Notes: generated by a model not told the origin, from the sequence alone. Shown: positions 35,567 to 44,007, counted from the stretch's first letter. The stretch is DNA of 64,000 bases from an uncultured Alphaproteobacteria bacterium (GCA_947646585.1 CANSHD010000001.1:439210-503209), one strand, 5' to 3'. Numbers and translations are program-made.

Positions 35567-36328
35567 ATGTTGGCATCTGTTTACGCCCCAAAGGATTTCA
35601 AGCGTTTGCGTGCATCCGGCGACTTGGTCGCGCGCTGTTTTGATTATATTACGCCGCATATTCGCGCGGGAATATCGACCGGCGAAATCGACCGTCTGGT
35701 TGCGGAATTTTTAAAGGCAAACGGTGCGCGCTCGTCCGATTTGGGATACCAAGGGTACCCGAAAAGTATCTGCACATCCGTAAACGATGTAATCGTGCAC
35801 GGCATCCCCAGCGATGACGTGATATTAAAGGACGGCGATATCGTAAATGTTGATTTGACCGCCGAATACAAGGGGTTTCACGGGGACGCGTCGCGCATGT
35901 TCATGATTGGCAATGTATCGCCAAAGGCGCGCGAATTGGTCCAGACGTGCCAGGATGCGTTGAACGCGGCGATATCCGTCTGTGCGCCGGGCGTGCCGCT
36001 GTCGGAAATAGGGCGCACGATAGAGGCGGTGGTAAAACCGCATGGATTTTCCATTTCTCGCGATTTTGTGGGGCACGGCATCGGCAAGGTAATGCATGAC
36101 GACCCGCAGATTTATCACTTTTATGACAAGCGCTGGGACAAGGTAAAGATGGTTCCCGGCCTGGTATTCACCATAGAGCCGATGATAAACACCGGCCGTC
36201 CCGAATGCAAAATCGATGCCGATGGCTGGACCGCGCGCACGGTTGACGGCGGCCTGTCGGCCCAGTGGGAACATACGCTGGGGATTACCGAAGACGGCGT
36301 GATAATATTCACGGAAAAAATGGTATAG
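35567..36328 (+). CDS. map: Methionine aminopeptidase, type I
   Basis: 253 aa. Removes initiator Met. Metal ligands are visible: VNVDLTAEYKGFHGDASRMF (two Asp), GHGIGKVMHDDP (His), FTIEPMI (Glu) and QWEHTLGI (Glu). Starts one base after holA stops, SD AAGGAATTAAA. Confidence 0.96.
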   Translation: MLASVYAPKDFKRLRASGDLVARCFDYITPHIRAGISTGEIDRLVAEFLKANGARSSDLGYQGYPKSICTSVNDVIVHGIPSDDVILKDGDIVNVDLTAEYKGFHGDASRMFMIGNVSPKARELVQTCQDALNAAISVCAPGVPLSEIGRTIEAVVKPHGFSISRDFVGHGIGKVMHDDPQIYHFYDKRWDKVKMVPGLVFTIEPMINTGRPECKIDADGWTARTVDGGLSAQWEHTLGITEDGVIIFTEKMV

Positions 36329-36349
36329 CGCGATTATGGAGGGTGACCG

Positions 36350-37030
36350 GTGAAGCAAACAGACGCATCTTTTCACGCCGGTCATCGCGAACGCCTGCGT
36401 CAAAAATTTCTTGATGGCAAAATGACCGATTACGAGTTGCTGGAATTGGCGCTAAGCTTTGCCATACCGCGTCGTGATGTGCGTCCCGTGTCGCGTGCAC
36501 TGATTGACCGGTTTGGAACCGTATACCAGGTTTTAACCGCATCGGTCGCAGATTTGTCGGCGGTGCCCGGAATGGGGCGCAACAGCGCGATATTTATCAA
36601 AACCATGCATCGAATGATGACGGTCGGATTTCGCGGATATTTTCTAAAAACGCCGCTGTTTCATGATTATGCCCAGTTTGAAAATTACTGCCGTTTAAAC
36701 GTCGGCGGCAAACCCGTCGAAGAGGTTCATGTTTTATACCTTGACAGTCGTCTGTGCCTGTTGGAGGACCAGTGTCACAGCGTCGGCACCGTAAATGAAT
36801 CGAGTATTTATCCGCGTGAAATAGTTCGGCACGCCTTGAAATTGAACGCGCGCGGCGTTGCGCTGGTTCATAATCATCCGACGCCGTGCACGTCTTTTTC
36901 AGAACAGGACAAGGAAATGACGATAGAGTTAATGCTGTTGTTGCGTGCAATGAACATCACGCTGTACGACCATTATGTCGTTTCCGGCGGAACCGTTTAT
37001 TCCGCGCGCAACATGCATATGCTGGATTAG
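36350..37030 (+). CDS. radC: RadC family JAB1/MPN-domain protein
   Basis: 226 aa with GTG start (SD GGAGGG). N-terminal helix-hairpin-helix-like part (VPGMGRNSAIFIK) and a C-terminal MPN domain with VHVLYLDSRLCLLEDQ and the metal-binding HNHPTPCTSFSEQD. Role in DNA metabolism unclear despite the historic name. Confidence 0.92.
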   Translation: MKQTDASFHAGHRERLRQKFLDGKMTDYELLELALSFAIPRRDVRPVSRALIDRFGTVYQVLTASVADLSAVPGMGRNSAIFIKTMHRMMTVGFRGYFLKTPLFHDYAQFENYCRLNVGGKPVEEVHVLYLDSRLCLLEDQCHSVGTVNESSIYPREIVRHALKLNARGVALVHNHPTPCTSFSEQDKEMTIELMLLLRAMNITLYDHYVVSGGTVYSARNMHMLD

Positions 37031-37668
37031 AACAATTCTTCAACGTCGCATACGGATGTCAGCGTGCGGCTTTCTATTCTGTGGATGTTGTCTTTTATTA
37101 TGCTGAAAGTATCGCGCGTGGCGACCGTCGGCGTAATCCATGTATCCTGCCATGGACGCGATATCCTTATCACGCCAAATCCGGGTGTAAATACAAAGCG
37201 CAGTTTTTGCAGCGCGCATTGCGCCCCCTCGACGGTTGTGAATCCGTCCGGCGTAATGTCGGTGTATCCGTCGCCGGTATTTAGTTCAATTTTATATTCG
37301 TATGTAAAATGGTCCGTGCCGTTTTCACGACGACTGCGCGTTATTCTGTCGGCCAGGCCGTCGTTGTTTATATCGCGCGTGAATACGTCGACACGCGCCA
37401 GGCCCGCCCCAAAATCGTCCAGCGGATATTCCGTCGTTGTCGTCGCGCGCCCCAGGCCGTCGTCAAATTCCCCGTGCGCGGGCAGGGCCGCCGCCGGCAT
37501 TTTTTTTGCGGGACCCGGCGCGGTGTGTACAGGTGACACCGTGCCGATTGTACGGCCATTTCGCGTGCCGCCGTCGCCCGCCAACAGGTATATCAGCACC
37601 GCAATAACCGCCAGTAATAACACCAGCATAATGTTAATGGCAATACTTCCGCGCTGATTGTTGTGCAT
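37027..37668 (-). CDS. Single-span hypothetical protein
   Basis: 213 aa from ATG 37668 (SD AAAGGAA). N-terminal basic stretch then membrane segment IAINIMLVLLLAVIAVLIYLL (shortened here), a Pro-rich linker, and a soluble C-terminal part containing DINNDGLADRITRSRR, an EF-hand/VCBS-like calcium loop. Tail-to-tail with radC by 4 bases. Family not recognised. Confidence 0.6.
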   Translation of the reverse strand: MHNNQRGSIAINIMLVLLLAVIAVLIYLLAGDGGTRNGRTIGTVSPVHTAPGPAKKMPAAALPAHGEFDDGLGRATTTTEYPLDDFGAGLARVDVFTRDINNDGLADRITRSRRENGTDHFTYEYKIELNTGDGYTDITPDGFTTVEGAQCALQKLRFVFTPGFGVIRISRPWQDTWITPTVATRDTFSIIKDNIHRIESRTLTSVCDVEELF

Positions 37669-37684
37669 TTGTGCATTCCTTTGT

Positions 37685-38662
37685 TTATTCACGGGTTTCG
37701 CGACCCTGCTGCCATCCCTCGACACGTCGTATCTCGCTTGCCACCCGGGCCAGTTGGGCGTCGCTTAAATTTCGCATCGGCGTATCCAATGAAGTGCCGA
37801 CCGCCTGGGCTACGCGCTGTTGATATGCGGATGTGTTGTTTCCGTCGGACAGTGGCGCCCATGCGCTGATTGCGCCGGCCAGTGTCTTGTTTTGATACGA
37901 ATCCGTTTTCAGCAGCTTGATAATCGCGTCCATGCCGGTCTGTTCATCGGGGAAAACCGCAAAGTTCCCGGCCTGGCCGATGCCGCCCGCACCCTGCGTA
38001 AATCGGCCCGGGCGAATGTTGCCGGGATTGTTGTTGCGCCATGCGCGCGTGCCGCGGCTGCGCCGTTTTTGTGATTCGTCGGTATATGTATAAACGACGT
38101 CGTTCCCGGATGCGTGTGCCTTTACAGCGCGGTCGCCCGAATTCCCGGCCGGCGGCGGGGTGTTGTTGTCGGGCGTGCTCGGCGATTCCGGGGGCGTTGT
38201 TTCATCCCCGTTCGGTATTGTCGCGCCCGTGTCATAAATATCAAAATCTTCGTACAGGTCGTCCTGGTTCCATTTCGACAGTTTCGCATTTCTTGCGTCC
38301 AGCATCTGCTGCACCTCTGCCATGGAGACTTCGACGGTCTTGCATCCGCGCGCAAACAGGTCGTCGCCGTATATCAGGTTAATAATGGGGCCGGCGGCCG
38401 ACACGATTCCAAATATCAGCACCAGATTCCGCATATTTGTGAATATGTCGTTTTTTGCGCCGCGAATCATGGATATCGCCCACCCGAACAGCAGCAACCC
38501 CGTCACGCACACCAATGCAATCCATGCGTATTCGGCAAACGTGGCAAAGCTGCGCAATATACAGGCCGGGTCTTCAAAAGAGATAATCTGGGCGCCGGGT
38601 GCATACTGAATATTCCGGAATCCGGCGTTTTCCAGCAGTCTAAGAATATGTTGCAGGTCCAT
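37685..38662 (-). CDS. Membrane protein with C-terminal NNNPGN (lysozyme-like) domain
   Basis: 325 aa. Two membrane segments (about 43-65 and 77-98) precede a Pro/Asp linker; the C-terminal 120 residues start RGTRAWRNNNPGNIRPG and contain FAVFPDEQTGMDAI. The same domain occurs in the gene at 40354-41052. It resembles NNPGN-type virion or secretion-associated lysozymes, suggesting local peptidoglycan cutting for a trans-envelope machine; the enzymatic role is inferred. Confidence 0.62.
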   Translation of the reverse strand: MDLQHILRLLENAGFRNIQYAPGAQIISFEDPACILRSFATFAEYAWIALVCVTGLLLFGWAISMIRGAKNDIFTNMRNLVLIFGIVSAAGPIINLIYGDDLFARGCKTVEVSMAEVQQMLDARNAKLSKWNQDDLYEDFDIYDTGATIPNGDETTPPESPSTPDNNTPPPAGNSGDRAVKAHASGNDVVYTYTDESQKRRSRGTRAWRNNNPGNIRPGRFTQGAGGIGQAGNFAVFPDEQTGMDAIIKLLKTDSYQNKTLAGAISAWAPLSDGNNTSAYQQRVAQAVGTSLDTPMRNLSDAQLARVASEIRRVEGWQQGRETRE

Positions 38663-38677
38663 TTATATTATTGGCGC

Positions 38678-39763
38678 CTATTTTTTTGCGGCCGTTGTGA
38701 AAAAGCCCGGGATTGTAAAATCTTCGTCGTTTGCTGCGACACCGGCCCATCCGAACAGGTCGCCCATTAAGCCCGTGTCTTCGCGGCGCGCCTTTTTAAA
38801 CGGCAGAATGTTTTTCAGTTTGCCTATTTTTCCCTGTGACTGTGTTGGGGCGGGGGCGGCGATTTTATCTTCGGTATTTGCAAATTCCGCCGCCAGCTGT
38901 TCCAGCGTTGCATCCGCATCGCCCACAGGTATTGTTTCGTCGTCGGTCATGTCAATCGCCGGGGCGATATCGTCGGCCGCGTCGGCAATCGCCGCCTCGC
39001 CATGGTCCTCGCGCAGGGGCGTCATGCTTTCCAGTAATTGCTCCAGTGTTTTTTCAATCGGTTCCTCGGGCGCCTGGTCCGCAATCATGTCGTCAATCGA
39101 AACGGATTCAATCGCGGTATCATCATCCGCCAAATCCGCCGCCGGTTCATCCGCCACGTCTTGGGCCTGTTCATCCGCGACTGCCGCAATTTCGGCCGGA
39201 TCTTCTTCCGCCACCGCCGGTGTCGCATCGGATACAATGTCCGGGGCCGCCTCTGCCACCGGTGCCTTCGCCGCCAGAACGGATAAAATCGGAATTACCT
39301 TTTCGGATTGTGGCGCCGCCGTTACCCCGTCCGCCGGCATTGCCGCCGGGGTGTCGCCCGTCACCTCTGCCTTTGGCGCCGTTTTGCGCGGCCGGCCGCG
39401 TGATTTTTTTACCGGCGCCGGCGCTTCTTCGACAACAGGCGCGACCTCTGCAATCGGTTCTTCTATTACAATCTCTTGTTCGGGGATAATAATTTCTTCA
39501 GGTTCTGCGGGGGCGGGTTCCGATTCCGGTTCGGATATAATTTCTGTGGGCTCTTCTATGACAACCGGTGCGATTTCTTCAATTTCTGGTGCCTTTGCGG
39601 CGGGCTGCGCCGGTGTCAGTGCATCATCGTTATCAACCGGCACGCCAAACAGTACTGTGTCACGCCCCAGGCCCAATGCATTGCGCACTTCGTCAAATGC
39701 GGCGCGTACATCGGACATTTCAAAGACTTCACTGCCGGAAATATAGATGATTTTAGTTTTCAT
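38678..39763 (-). CDS. Acidic low-complexity protein
   Basis: 361 aa from ATG 39763 (SD GGGGGC). N-terminus KTKIIYISGSEVFEMSDVRA reads as a folded alpha/beta start; residues about 60-330 are Glu/Ala/Pro/Ile repeats (for example IEEPTEIISEPESEPAPAEP) with an AT-hook-like KSRGRPRKTAPK. Probably disordered. The antisense 349-aa frame is a shadow of this bias. Possibly DNA- or polar-localised; unknown. Confidence 0.6.
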   Translation of the reverse strand: MKTKIIYISGSEVFEMSDVRAAFDEVRNALGLGRDTVLFGVPVDNDDALTPAQPAAKAPEIEEIAPVVIEEPTEIISEPESEPAPAEPEEIIIPEQEIVIEEPIAEVAPVVEEAPAPVKKSRGRPRKTAPKAEVTGDTPAAMPADGVTAAPQSEKVIPILSVLAAKAPVAEAAPDIVSDATPAVAEEDPAEIAAVADEQAQDVADEPAADLADDDTAIESVSIDDMIADQAPEEPIEKTLEQLLESMTPLREDHGEAAIADAADDIAPAIDMTDDETIPVGDADATLEQLAAEFANTEDKIAAPAPTQSQGKIGKLKNILPFKKARREDTGLMGDLFGWAGVAANDEDFTIPGFFTTAAKK

Positions 39764-39845
39764 GAAAAAAAGCCCCCCATAATTCTGGCATATTATATCA
39801 TATTTTAGTGTTGAACGCATATAAAAAATATCTTAAACTGACAGC

Positions 39846-40055
39846 ATGGCAGATATAAAGCATCAGATTTTTCAAGAGCTGACCGCACTGGAAGAGGCGG
39901 CCTCGAAATTGCGTGGTGCGGCGGTAATCGCCGGCCGTCAGACGGATTTAGAGGTTGCGATTTTAACCGAACAGGTAAAAACACTGCGCGACAAGAACGC
40001 GCGCGCGACCCAGTTGATTGATAAGTCGATGGATATGTTAAAGAATTTGAAATGA
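39846..40055 (+). CDS. Small coiled-coil protein upstream of zapA
   Basis: 69 aa, helical throughout (EELTALEEAASKLRGAAVIA shortened motif; EQVKTLRDKNARATQL). Resembles DUF4164/ZapB-like small proteins that accompany zapA in alphaproteobacteria. Stop overlaps zapA start. Confidence 0.7.
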   Translation: MADIKHQIFQELTALEEAASKLRGAAVIAGRQTDLEVAILTEQVKTLRDKNARATQLIDKSMDMLKNLK

Positions 40056-40330
40056 GCGTCGTATCGATACCGATTGTGAATAAAAATTACCCCATGGGCT
40101 GTGAAGACGGGCAAGAGGCCCGCCTGATTGAGCTGGGGAAAATGGTGGACGGCCGTGCGCGCGAGATTTTGGATAAAATCGGTCCTTTGCCGGAAAACGC
40201 ATTGCTGGCGACGCTGTGCATTGTCCTTGCGGACGAGGTCAGCAATCGCCCCGCGCCCAGCGTATCGGACGCCGACCTGCGGGAAATACTTGCCCGCATA
40301 CGCGAGATTAAGCATAAAATCGCACAATAA
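40052..40330 (+). CDS. zapA: Cell division protein ZapA
   Basis: 92 aa. Starts VSIPIVNKNYPMGCEDGQEA, matching the ZapA N-terminus (I-x-I-x-x-r-x-Y-x-i-x-c-x-d-g-e-e), followed by LIELGKMVDGRAREI and a C-terminal helix. ZapA crosslinks FtsZ filaments at the division ring. Overlaps the previous gene by 4 bases. Confidence 0.85.
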   Translation: MSVVSIPIVNKNYPMGCEDGQEARLIELGKMVDGRAREILDKIGPLPENALLATLCIVLADEVSNRPAPSVSDADLREILARIREIKHKIAQ

Positions 40331-40355
40331 AAAAACGCCCGTCGGGCGTTTTTTT
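40329..40355. terminator. Bidirectional intrinsic terminator
   Basis: AAAAAACGCCCG/CGGGCGTTTTTTT between zapA and the convergent gene. Confidence 0.85.
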
Positions 40356-41052
40356 ACAGCGTGTTTTGCATACTGTCGCGCATCAGCTTTGTCTTTGCCG
40401 CGGCCATCATGTCACCGTTGCCCGGGCGGCGTTCCGTTTTGCCCTCGACCCAGCCCTCGATTACGCAGATTGCATCGGCCACCTTGTTCAGCGCCAGTGA
40501 ATCCAAATCACGAATTTTTGTCCCCAGTGCCAGGCCCGTCATTTTGCGCAGACGTTTTTTATATACCGCGACATTATTTTCATGCGGCGGCGCGTATTTT
40601 ATGATTGCGCGCTCTATGCTCAAATTTCTGTATTTGTCCGACCGCAGCAGGTCCGCCAAGGCATTCCGGCCGGTCTCGTAGTCCGGAAATACTGCGAATC
40701 TGCCGCCTTTGCCGATTGCGCCGCGTTCGCGTGTGAAATCGCCGTATACCAGACATCCCGGATTGTTGTTTCGCCATGCGCGCGTGCCGCCATGACGACG
40801 AATTGTATCGCCGGTGTTCATGACATACAGAACTTCCTTTTTGTATTCCAGCGCTTCGACCGCATGCGGCAATAATGCATCCCAGTCTATGTCGATATCC
40901 GTCGCCGTCGTGTCGCGTGGCAGCGTGTAAGTACTGTCGACGGTATAATGCTTGTCGTCATGTGTTTTTGCGGCGGTATTGTCGGAATGTGTGAACATCC
41001 CCAGTGTCATTATGCCGCTTATCACATACGGTAATGTAAATTTAGCTTTCAT
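40354..41052 (-). CDS. Secreted NNNPGN-domain protein
   Basis: 232 aa from ATG 41052 (SD GGGG). Signal-like N-terminus (to about 27), then a domain beginning GGTRAWRNNNPGCLVYG and containing FAVFPDYETGRNALADLL, homologous to the C-terminal domain at 37685. Putative periplasmic peptidoglycan-acting protein. It is preceded by leader J1, which it shares with its upstream neighbour. Confidence 0.65.
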   Translation of the reverse strand: MKAKFTLPYVISGIMTLGMFTHSDNTAAKTHDDKHYTVDSTYTLPRDTTATDIDIDWDALLPHAVEALEYKKEVLYVMNTGDTIRRHGGTRAWRNNNPGCLVYGDFTRERGAIGKGGRFAVFPDYETGRNALADLLRSDKYRNLSIERAIIKYAPPHENNVAVYKKRLRKMTGLALGTKIRDLDSLALNKVADAICVIEGWVEGKTERRPGNGDMMAAAKTKLMRDSMQNTL

Positions 41053-41055
41053 TTT

Positions 41056-41250
41056 TTTTACCCCTTTGCAATCAAACAGGGCGCGCAAAACCCCGCGCGG
41101 TCGCCTGTGTTATCGTTAATATTCGTTTTGATTGGTTCGGCGTGATGAAATGAATACTCTCGCCGTACATTCAAACATGGCGTGTCACGCCATGCCCCGA
41201 CTTGCCTGTGTGGCAGCCCGCCCCGTTCCCGGGGAACCAAGGTTTTTTGT
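41056..41250 (-). ncRNA. Leader J1, candidate translational switch
   Basis: Same conserved blocks as J2: CCTTGGTTCCCCG and a GGGG hairpin, GGGCTGC, GCAAGTCGGGG, GAATGTACG plus a hairpin CGGCG/CGCCG, GAACCAATCAAAACG, then CTGTTTGATTGCAAAGGGG at the RBS. GAACCAATCAAA (41127-41138) can pair with TTGGTTC (41234-41240) or with TTTGATTG (41069-41076) beside the SD, not both. Confidence 0.65.
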
Positions 41251-41284
41251 ACGCGACCGTATTCGGCCGCGCCGACCGCACTTA

Positions 41285-42394
41285 TTAAGAGCGGCCGATT
41301 TGCAGCTGGTGCTGCATGGATATTTGCGGCGACATCTGCGGCGCGGTAAGCGCTTTTTGAACATCGTCGCCAAAGTATTTGGCATGTACCAGGCGGATAA
41401 GGTCACCGCGCGGCAGCGCCAAAAGCTTTTCCGCCGAAATCTGCGTTCCCGCAACAATGTATTCGACCATCTGGTCGCGGGGCATGGATTCCAGGCGTTT
41501 TAATTCTTTTGCATATTCAACCTGCAGAATTTGTTCAATGTCCGCACAGAATACGTTCGACATGTCCCATGCTTGAACCACGTCGCCGATGCGTTCGCGA
41601 TTGTGCGCGGTGAACATATATTTGCCGGTTGCGTCCGGAACAAATTCGCCGGCCTCGACGCGTCCCTCGCCTAAAAACATGATTGCATGAAACTTGCTTT
41701 TAGAGCCGCGGAAACGCGGAACAATCATGATGGAACCCGGATTGACGTGCGCCAAAGAAAAGTTATGCTTGGCAAATTCGGCAATCGCCGCGTCACGCCG
41801 GGCAACCTCGGTGGAATCGGTGATTCCACGGCGGGCCAGGTATCTTGCCAACTCCGCACTGTATGTGGAATCGGATTCAAACGCGCGGCCTTCTTTGATG
41901 GCACCGGCGTATTCCGGTTTGGAATACTTGCGGCGCATCTGGTCCTTGAACGCTATGCATGCGCTTTTGCCGCTCTTTGGAATAACGGTCAACGTGTCGC
42001 CGTTTTCATTCAGCGCGCGCATTAACTGGGTGTACTGTCCGTACATGCAGTGCAGACCCACCGGGGCGCCGGGCAGTTCTTTGCGCACGGCGGCGCGATA
42101 TCCGCGTGTGCCGATTTTCGGGTTTAAGCGTTTTTGCGCGGCCAGCATGTTTCCAATATACATATCGCATGTGTTTTCCGCGCGTGCGATCAAACGCGAC
42201 TGTGTAATGGCATACGGGCTGACGGTGTTTACAACCGACATGTTTTTCGCAATCAGTTCGTTCGGCGCCTGCAATTCCGTGTTCGGATTTGGTGCGTCCG
42301 GCGTTTTGATATCCTGAGCATTGGCAGAATTATTGCTAAATATGGCTGCCGACCCCATCATCAGGTAAGGAACCACTATTCTATACAACTTCAT
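41285..42394 (-). CDS. Secreted hypothetical protein under leader J2
   Basis: 369 aa from ATG 42394 with GGGG upstream; the frame to 42439 extends into the leader. Signal peptide (about 1-26, ending SANA). The mature protein is soluble; SKSKFHAIMFLGEGRVEAGE and the earlier SACIAFKDQM hint at a Cys-His papain/NlpC-like fold, but I cannot assign it. Same strand as the NNNPGN protein downstream. Confidence 0.6.
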   Translation of the reverse strand: MKLYRIVVPYLMMGSAAIFSNNSANAQDIKTPDAPNPNTELQAPNELIAKNMSVVNTVSPYAITQSRLIARAENTCDMYIGNMLAAQKRLNPKIGTRGYRAAVRKELPGAPVGLHCMYGQYTQLMRALNENGDTLTVIPKSGKSACIAFKDQMRRKYSKPEYAGAIKEGRAFESDSTYSAELARYLARRGITDSTEVARRDAAIAEFAKHNFSLAHVNPGSIMIVPRFRGSKSKFHAIMFLGEGRVEAGEFVPDATGKYMFTAHNRERIGDVVQAWDMSNVFCADIEQILQVEYAKELKRLESMPRDQMVEYIVAGTQISAEKLLALPRGDLIRLVHAKYFGDDVQKALTAPQMSPQISMQHQLQIGRS

Positions 42395-42397
42395 TTT

Positions 42398-42605
42398 ATT
42401 CCCCTTTGCAATCAAACAGACCAAGCGGCGATATGCCATTTAATCCATTTATGTATTCGTTTTCGTTTTGATTGGTTCGTCGCGATAAAAGAAGAAATTC
42501 GCAACGTACATTCAGATGCTTGTTTAAATCAAACACCCCGACTTGCTGTGCCGAAATTCGCGCACCCGCAGCCCGCCCCAAACGGGGAACCAAGGTTTTG
42601 TATAT
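42398..42605 (-). ncRNA. Leader J2, candidate translational switch
   Basis: Second copy of the J-type leader. GAACCAATCAAA (42467-42478) is complementary to upstream TTGGTTC (42587-42593) and to downstream TTTGATTG (42409-42416), which abuts the SD AAAGGGG. Inner hairpins CCCCG/GGGG and CGTTGCGA/TCGCGACG are conserved in position, not sequence, relative to J1. Confidence 0.65.
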
Positions 42606-42687
42606 ACAATATAGACAAAAAAGTTTTGTATTTCAAGTAAAAAATGACAGGAAAATAAAGAAAATTTGCAGTTGGCAAGGGTCATTG

Positions 42688-42895
42688 ATTAACTGGATTG
42701 CTTCGCTACGCTCGCAATGACAATGAGGATAATCCGGGCACTTCATCACTACTGTCATTGCGAGGAGGGCGTAGCCCGACGTGGCAATCCAGAATTAAAG
42801 TGGAATAGCTCATCATTAACTGGATTGCTTCGCTATCGCTCGCAATGACAGTCGTACTTGAATTATTGTCACCGCGAGCGAAGCGTGGCGGTCCA
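42688..42895. repeat. Dispersed palindromic repeats (CTGGATTGC...CAATGAC)
   Basis: Paired inverted units, CTGGATTGCTTCGCTACGCT..CAATGAC facing TGTCATTGCGAG..GCAATCCAG, twice in tandem (about 42692-42796 and 42819-42895), forming long imperfect hairpins. Of the BIME/REP-like or MITE-like kind common in alphaproteobacteria. Two more sets lie at 43753-43972. Confidence 0.8.
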
Positions 42896-42960
42896 GTAAT
42901 TATTTGCTTTCCGAGATTTTTTAGGATATAGTACTTAATGTAGCGTTGTGTTAGCGCTAT

Positions 42961-43108
42961 GGGGTATGAGAACCCCACACTCGGTCCGGAAGGACTTTAA
43001 ACATTCTCTCCACATAGGCTGGAGGGTCGCTAAATATATTGAATAGGCGACACTATGAGTGTATAGTTCTCAGCCTCCAGCCACTTGTATTTCAGGTGGT
43101 TTTTTTAT
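42961..43108 (+). ncRNA. Leader RNA copy F (first of tandem pair F-G)
   Basis: 5' hairpin GGGG/CCCC around TATGAGAA; P1 GAGAAC and ACACTC (42968-42982) with GAGTGT and GTTCTC (43057-43071); P2 GTCC/GGAC; P3 CTCTCCA/TGGAGGG (43006-43026); P4 TCGC/GCGA enclosing AAATATATTGAATAGG; CCTCCAGCC (43074-43082), a perfect match to P3 arm GGCTGGAGG (43017-43025); terminator CCACTTG/CAGGTGG (43081-43099) with T8. A second small terminator (CCCCGC/GCGGGG, about 43137-43156) and no ORF follow before copy G. Confidence 0.82.
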
Positions 43109-43216
43109 AACACCAATCACTATAACTTGTATGTCTCCCCGCTTTGGCGGGGTTTTTAATTTGATTTTATATTTTGTTATTGCTAAAATATGCATGACGT
43201 GGGGTATTCCCGCGTT

Positions 43217-43371
43217 GGGGTATGAGAACCCCTTACACTCAAGTCAGAGATGACTAAAAAAATCCAGTCCAAAACGGGCTGGAGGGTTGCGATATATTTG
43301 AATAAGCAACACTATATGAGTGTATAGTTCTCAAACTCCAGCCACTTGAATTATTTCCAGTGGTTTTTTTG
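43217..43371 (+). ncRNA. Leader RNA copy G (second of tandem pair F-G)
   Basis: 5' GGGG/CCCC hairpin; P1 GAGAAC, ACACTC (43224-43240) with GAGTGT, GTTCTC (43318-43332); P2 AGTC/GACT; P3 TCCAGTCC/GGGCTGGA (43263-43283); P4 GTTGC/GCAAC (43286-43310) enclosing GATATATTTGAATAA; CTCCAGCC (43336-43343), matching P3 arm GGCTGGAG (43277-43284); terminator CCACT/AGTGG (43342-43363) with T7. F and G share about the same P1 sequence and so are recent duplicates. Confidence 0.82.
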
Positions 43372-43398
43372 TTTGTATAAAAACAAAGACGGGGTTTC

Positions 43399-43752
43399 AT
43401 GCGCTGGGGGTTGGTTGTATTTATTGCCGTGTTTGCCGCAATAACGGCGCATGCGAAGCATAAAATGCCGGAGTGTGAATATGTTTCGCAACATTGTGAC
43501 GGCATTATGGAATATGTGTTGCCGGGCCGCACGCGTGTTGATTGTTTGACTGATAAATACGCCATTGAATTTGATTTTGCGCCCAAATGGGCCGAGGCCT
43601 TGGGTCAATCTCTGCACTATGCGTATATGACGCGTCGCGACCCGGCGATATACCTAATACTGGAATCCAAAAAAGACAAACGTTTTGTAAATATATTAAC
43701 GCCATTGTGCGACGTATATGGAGTCAAATTGGTGTTGATAGAAAATTATTGA
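43399..43752 (+). CDS. Small secreted nuclease-like protein under tandem leaders
   Basis: 117 aa, SD ACGGGG. Signal peptide (about 1-19, ending ITAHA). TRVDCLTDKYAIEFDFAPKW, then EALGQSLHYAYMTRRDPAIY fits the PD-(D/E)xK-like pattern (D, then E-x-D/K, then Q-x3-Y) seen in small restriction-endonuclease-like proteins. A secreted nuclease is possible; activity not proven since the usual Lys is replaced by Asp. Gene plus leaders lie between two palindromic repeat clusters. Confidence 0.62.
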   Translation: MRWGLVVFIAVFAAITAHAKHKMPECEYVSQHCDGIMEYVLPGRTRVDCLTDKYAIEFDFAPKWAEALGQSLHYAYMTRRDPAIYLILESKKDKRFVNILTPLCDVYGVKLVLIENY

Positions 43753-43972
43753 CTGGATTGCCGCGGTCGTTTCACTCCCTCGCAATGACAATCGGCCTAG
43801 ACTCACTGTCATTGCGAGGGGCGCAGCCCCGCGGCAATCCAGAATAAAGCGGCAGTGTTCATTATTTACTGGATTGCTTCGCTACGCTCGCAATGACAAT
43901 AGTGATGCAGAGTCCAGATTATTTACATTGTCATTGCGAGGAACGCCAGTGACGAAGCAATCCAGTTAATTA
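43753..43972. repeat. Dispersed palindromic repeats, second cluster
   Basis: Two inverted pairs of the CTGGATTGC..CAATGAC unit (about 43753-43842 and 43870-43970), starting directly after the stop of the 117-aa gene. Confidence 0.8.
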
Positions 43973-43979
43973 TGCCTTA

Positions 43980-44007
43980 AAAAATCCCCCAAACGGGGGA
44001 TTTTTTA
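43980..44007. terminator. Intrinsic terminator
   Basis: AAATCCCCC/GGGGGATTTTTT, on the 3' side of the FKBP gene. Confidence 0.8.

Noticed and set aside
38697..39746. 349-aa Ser/Ala-rich ORF
   Set aside because: Exact antisense of the acidic Glu/Ala repeat protein; GC-rich codon bias keeps the other strand open.
42961..43371. Leaders as T-box riboswitches
   Set aside because: They lack the T-box sequence (AGGGUGGNACCGCG) and stem I features, and downstream genes are not amino-acid related.
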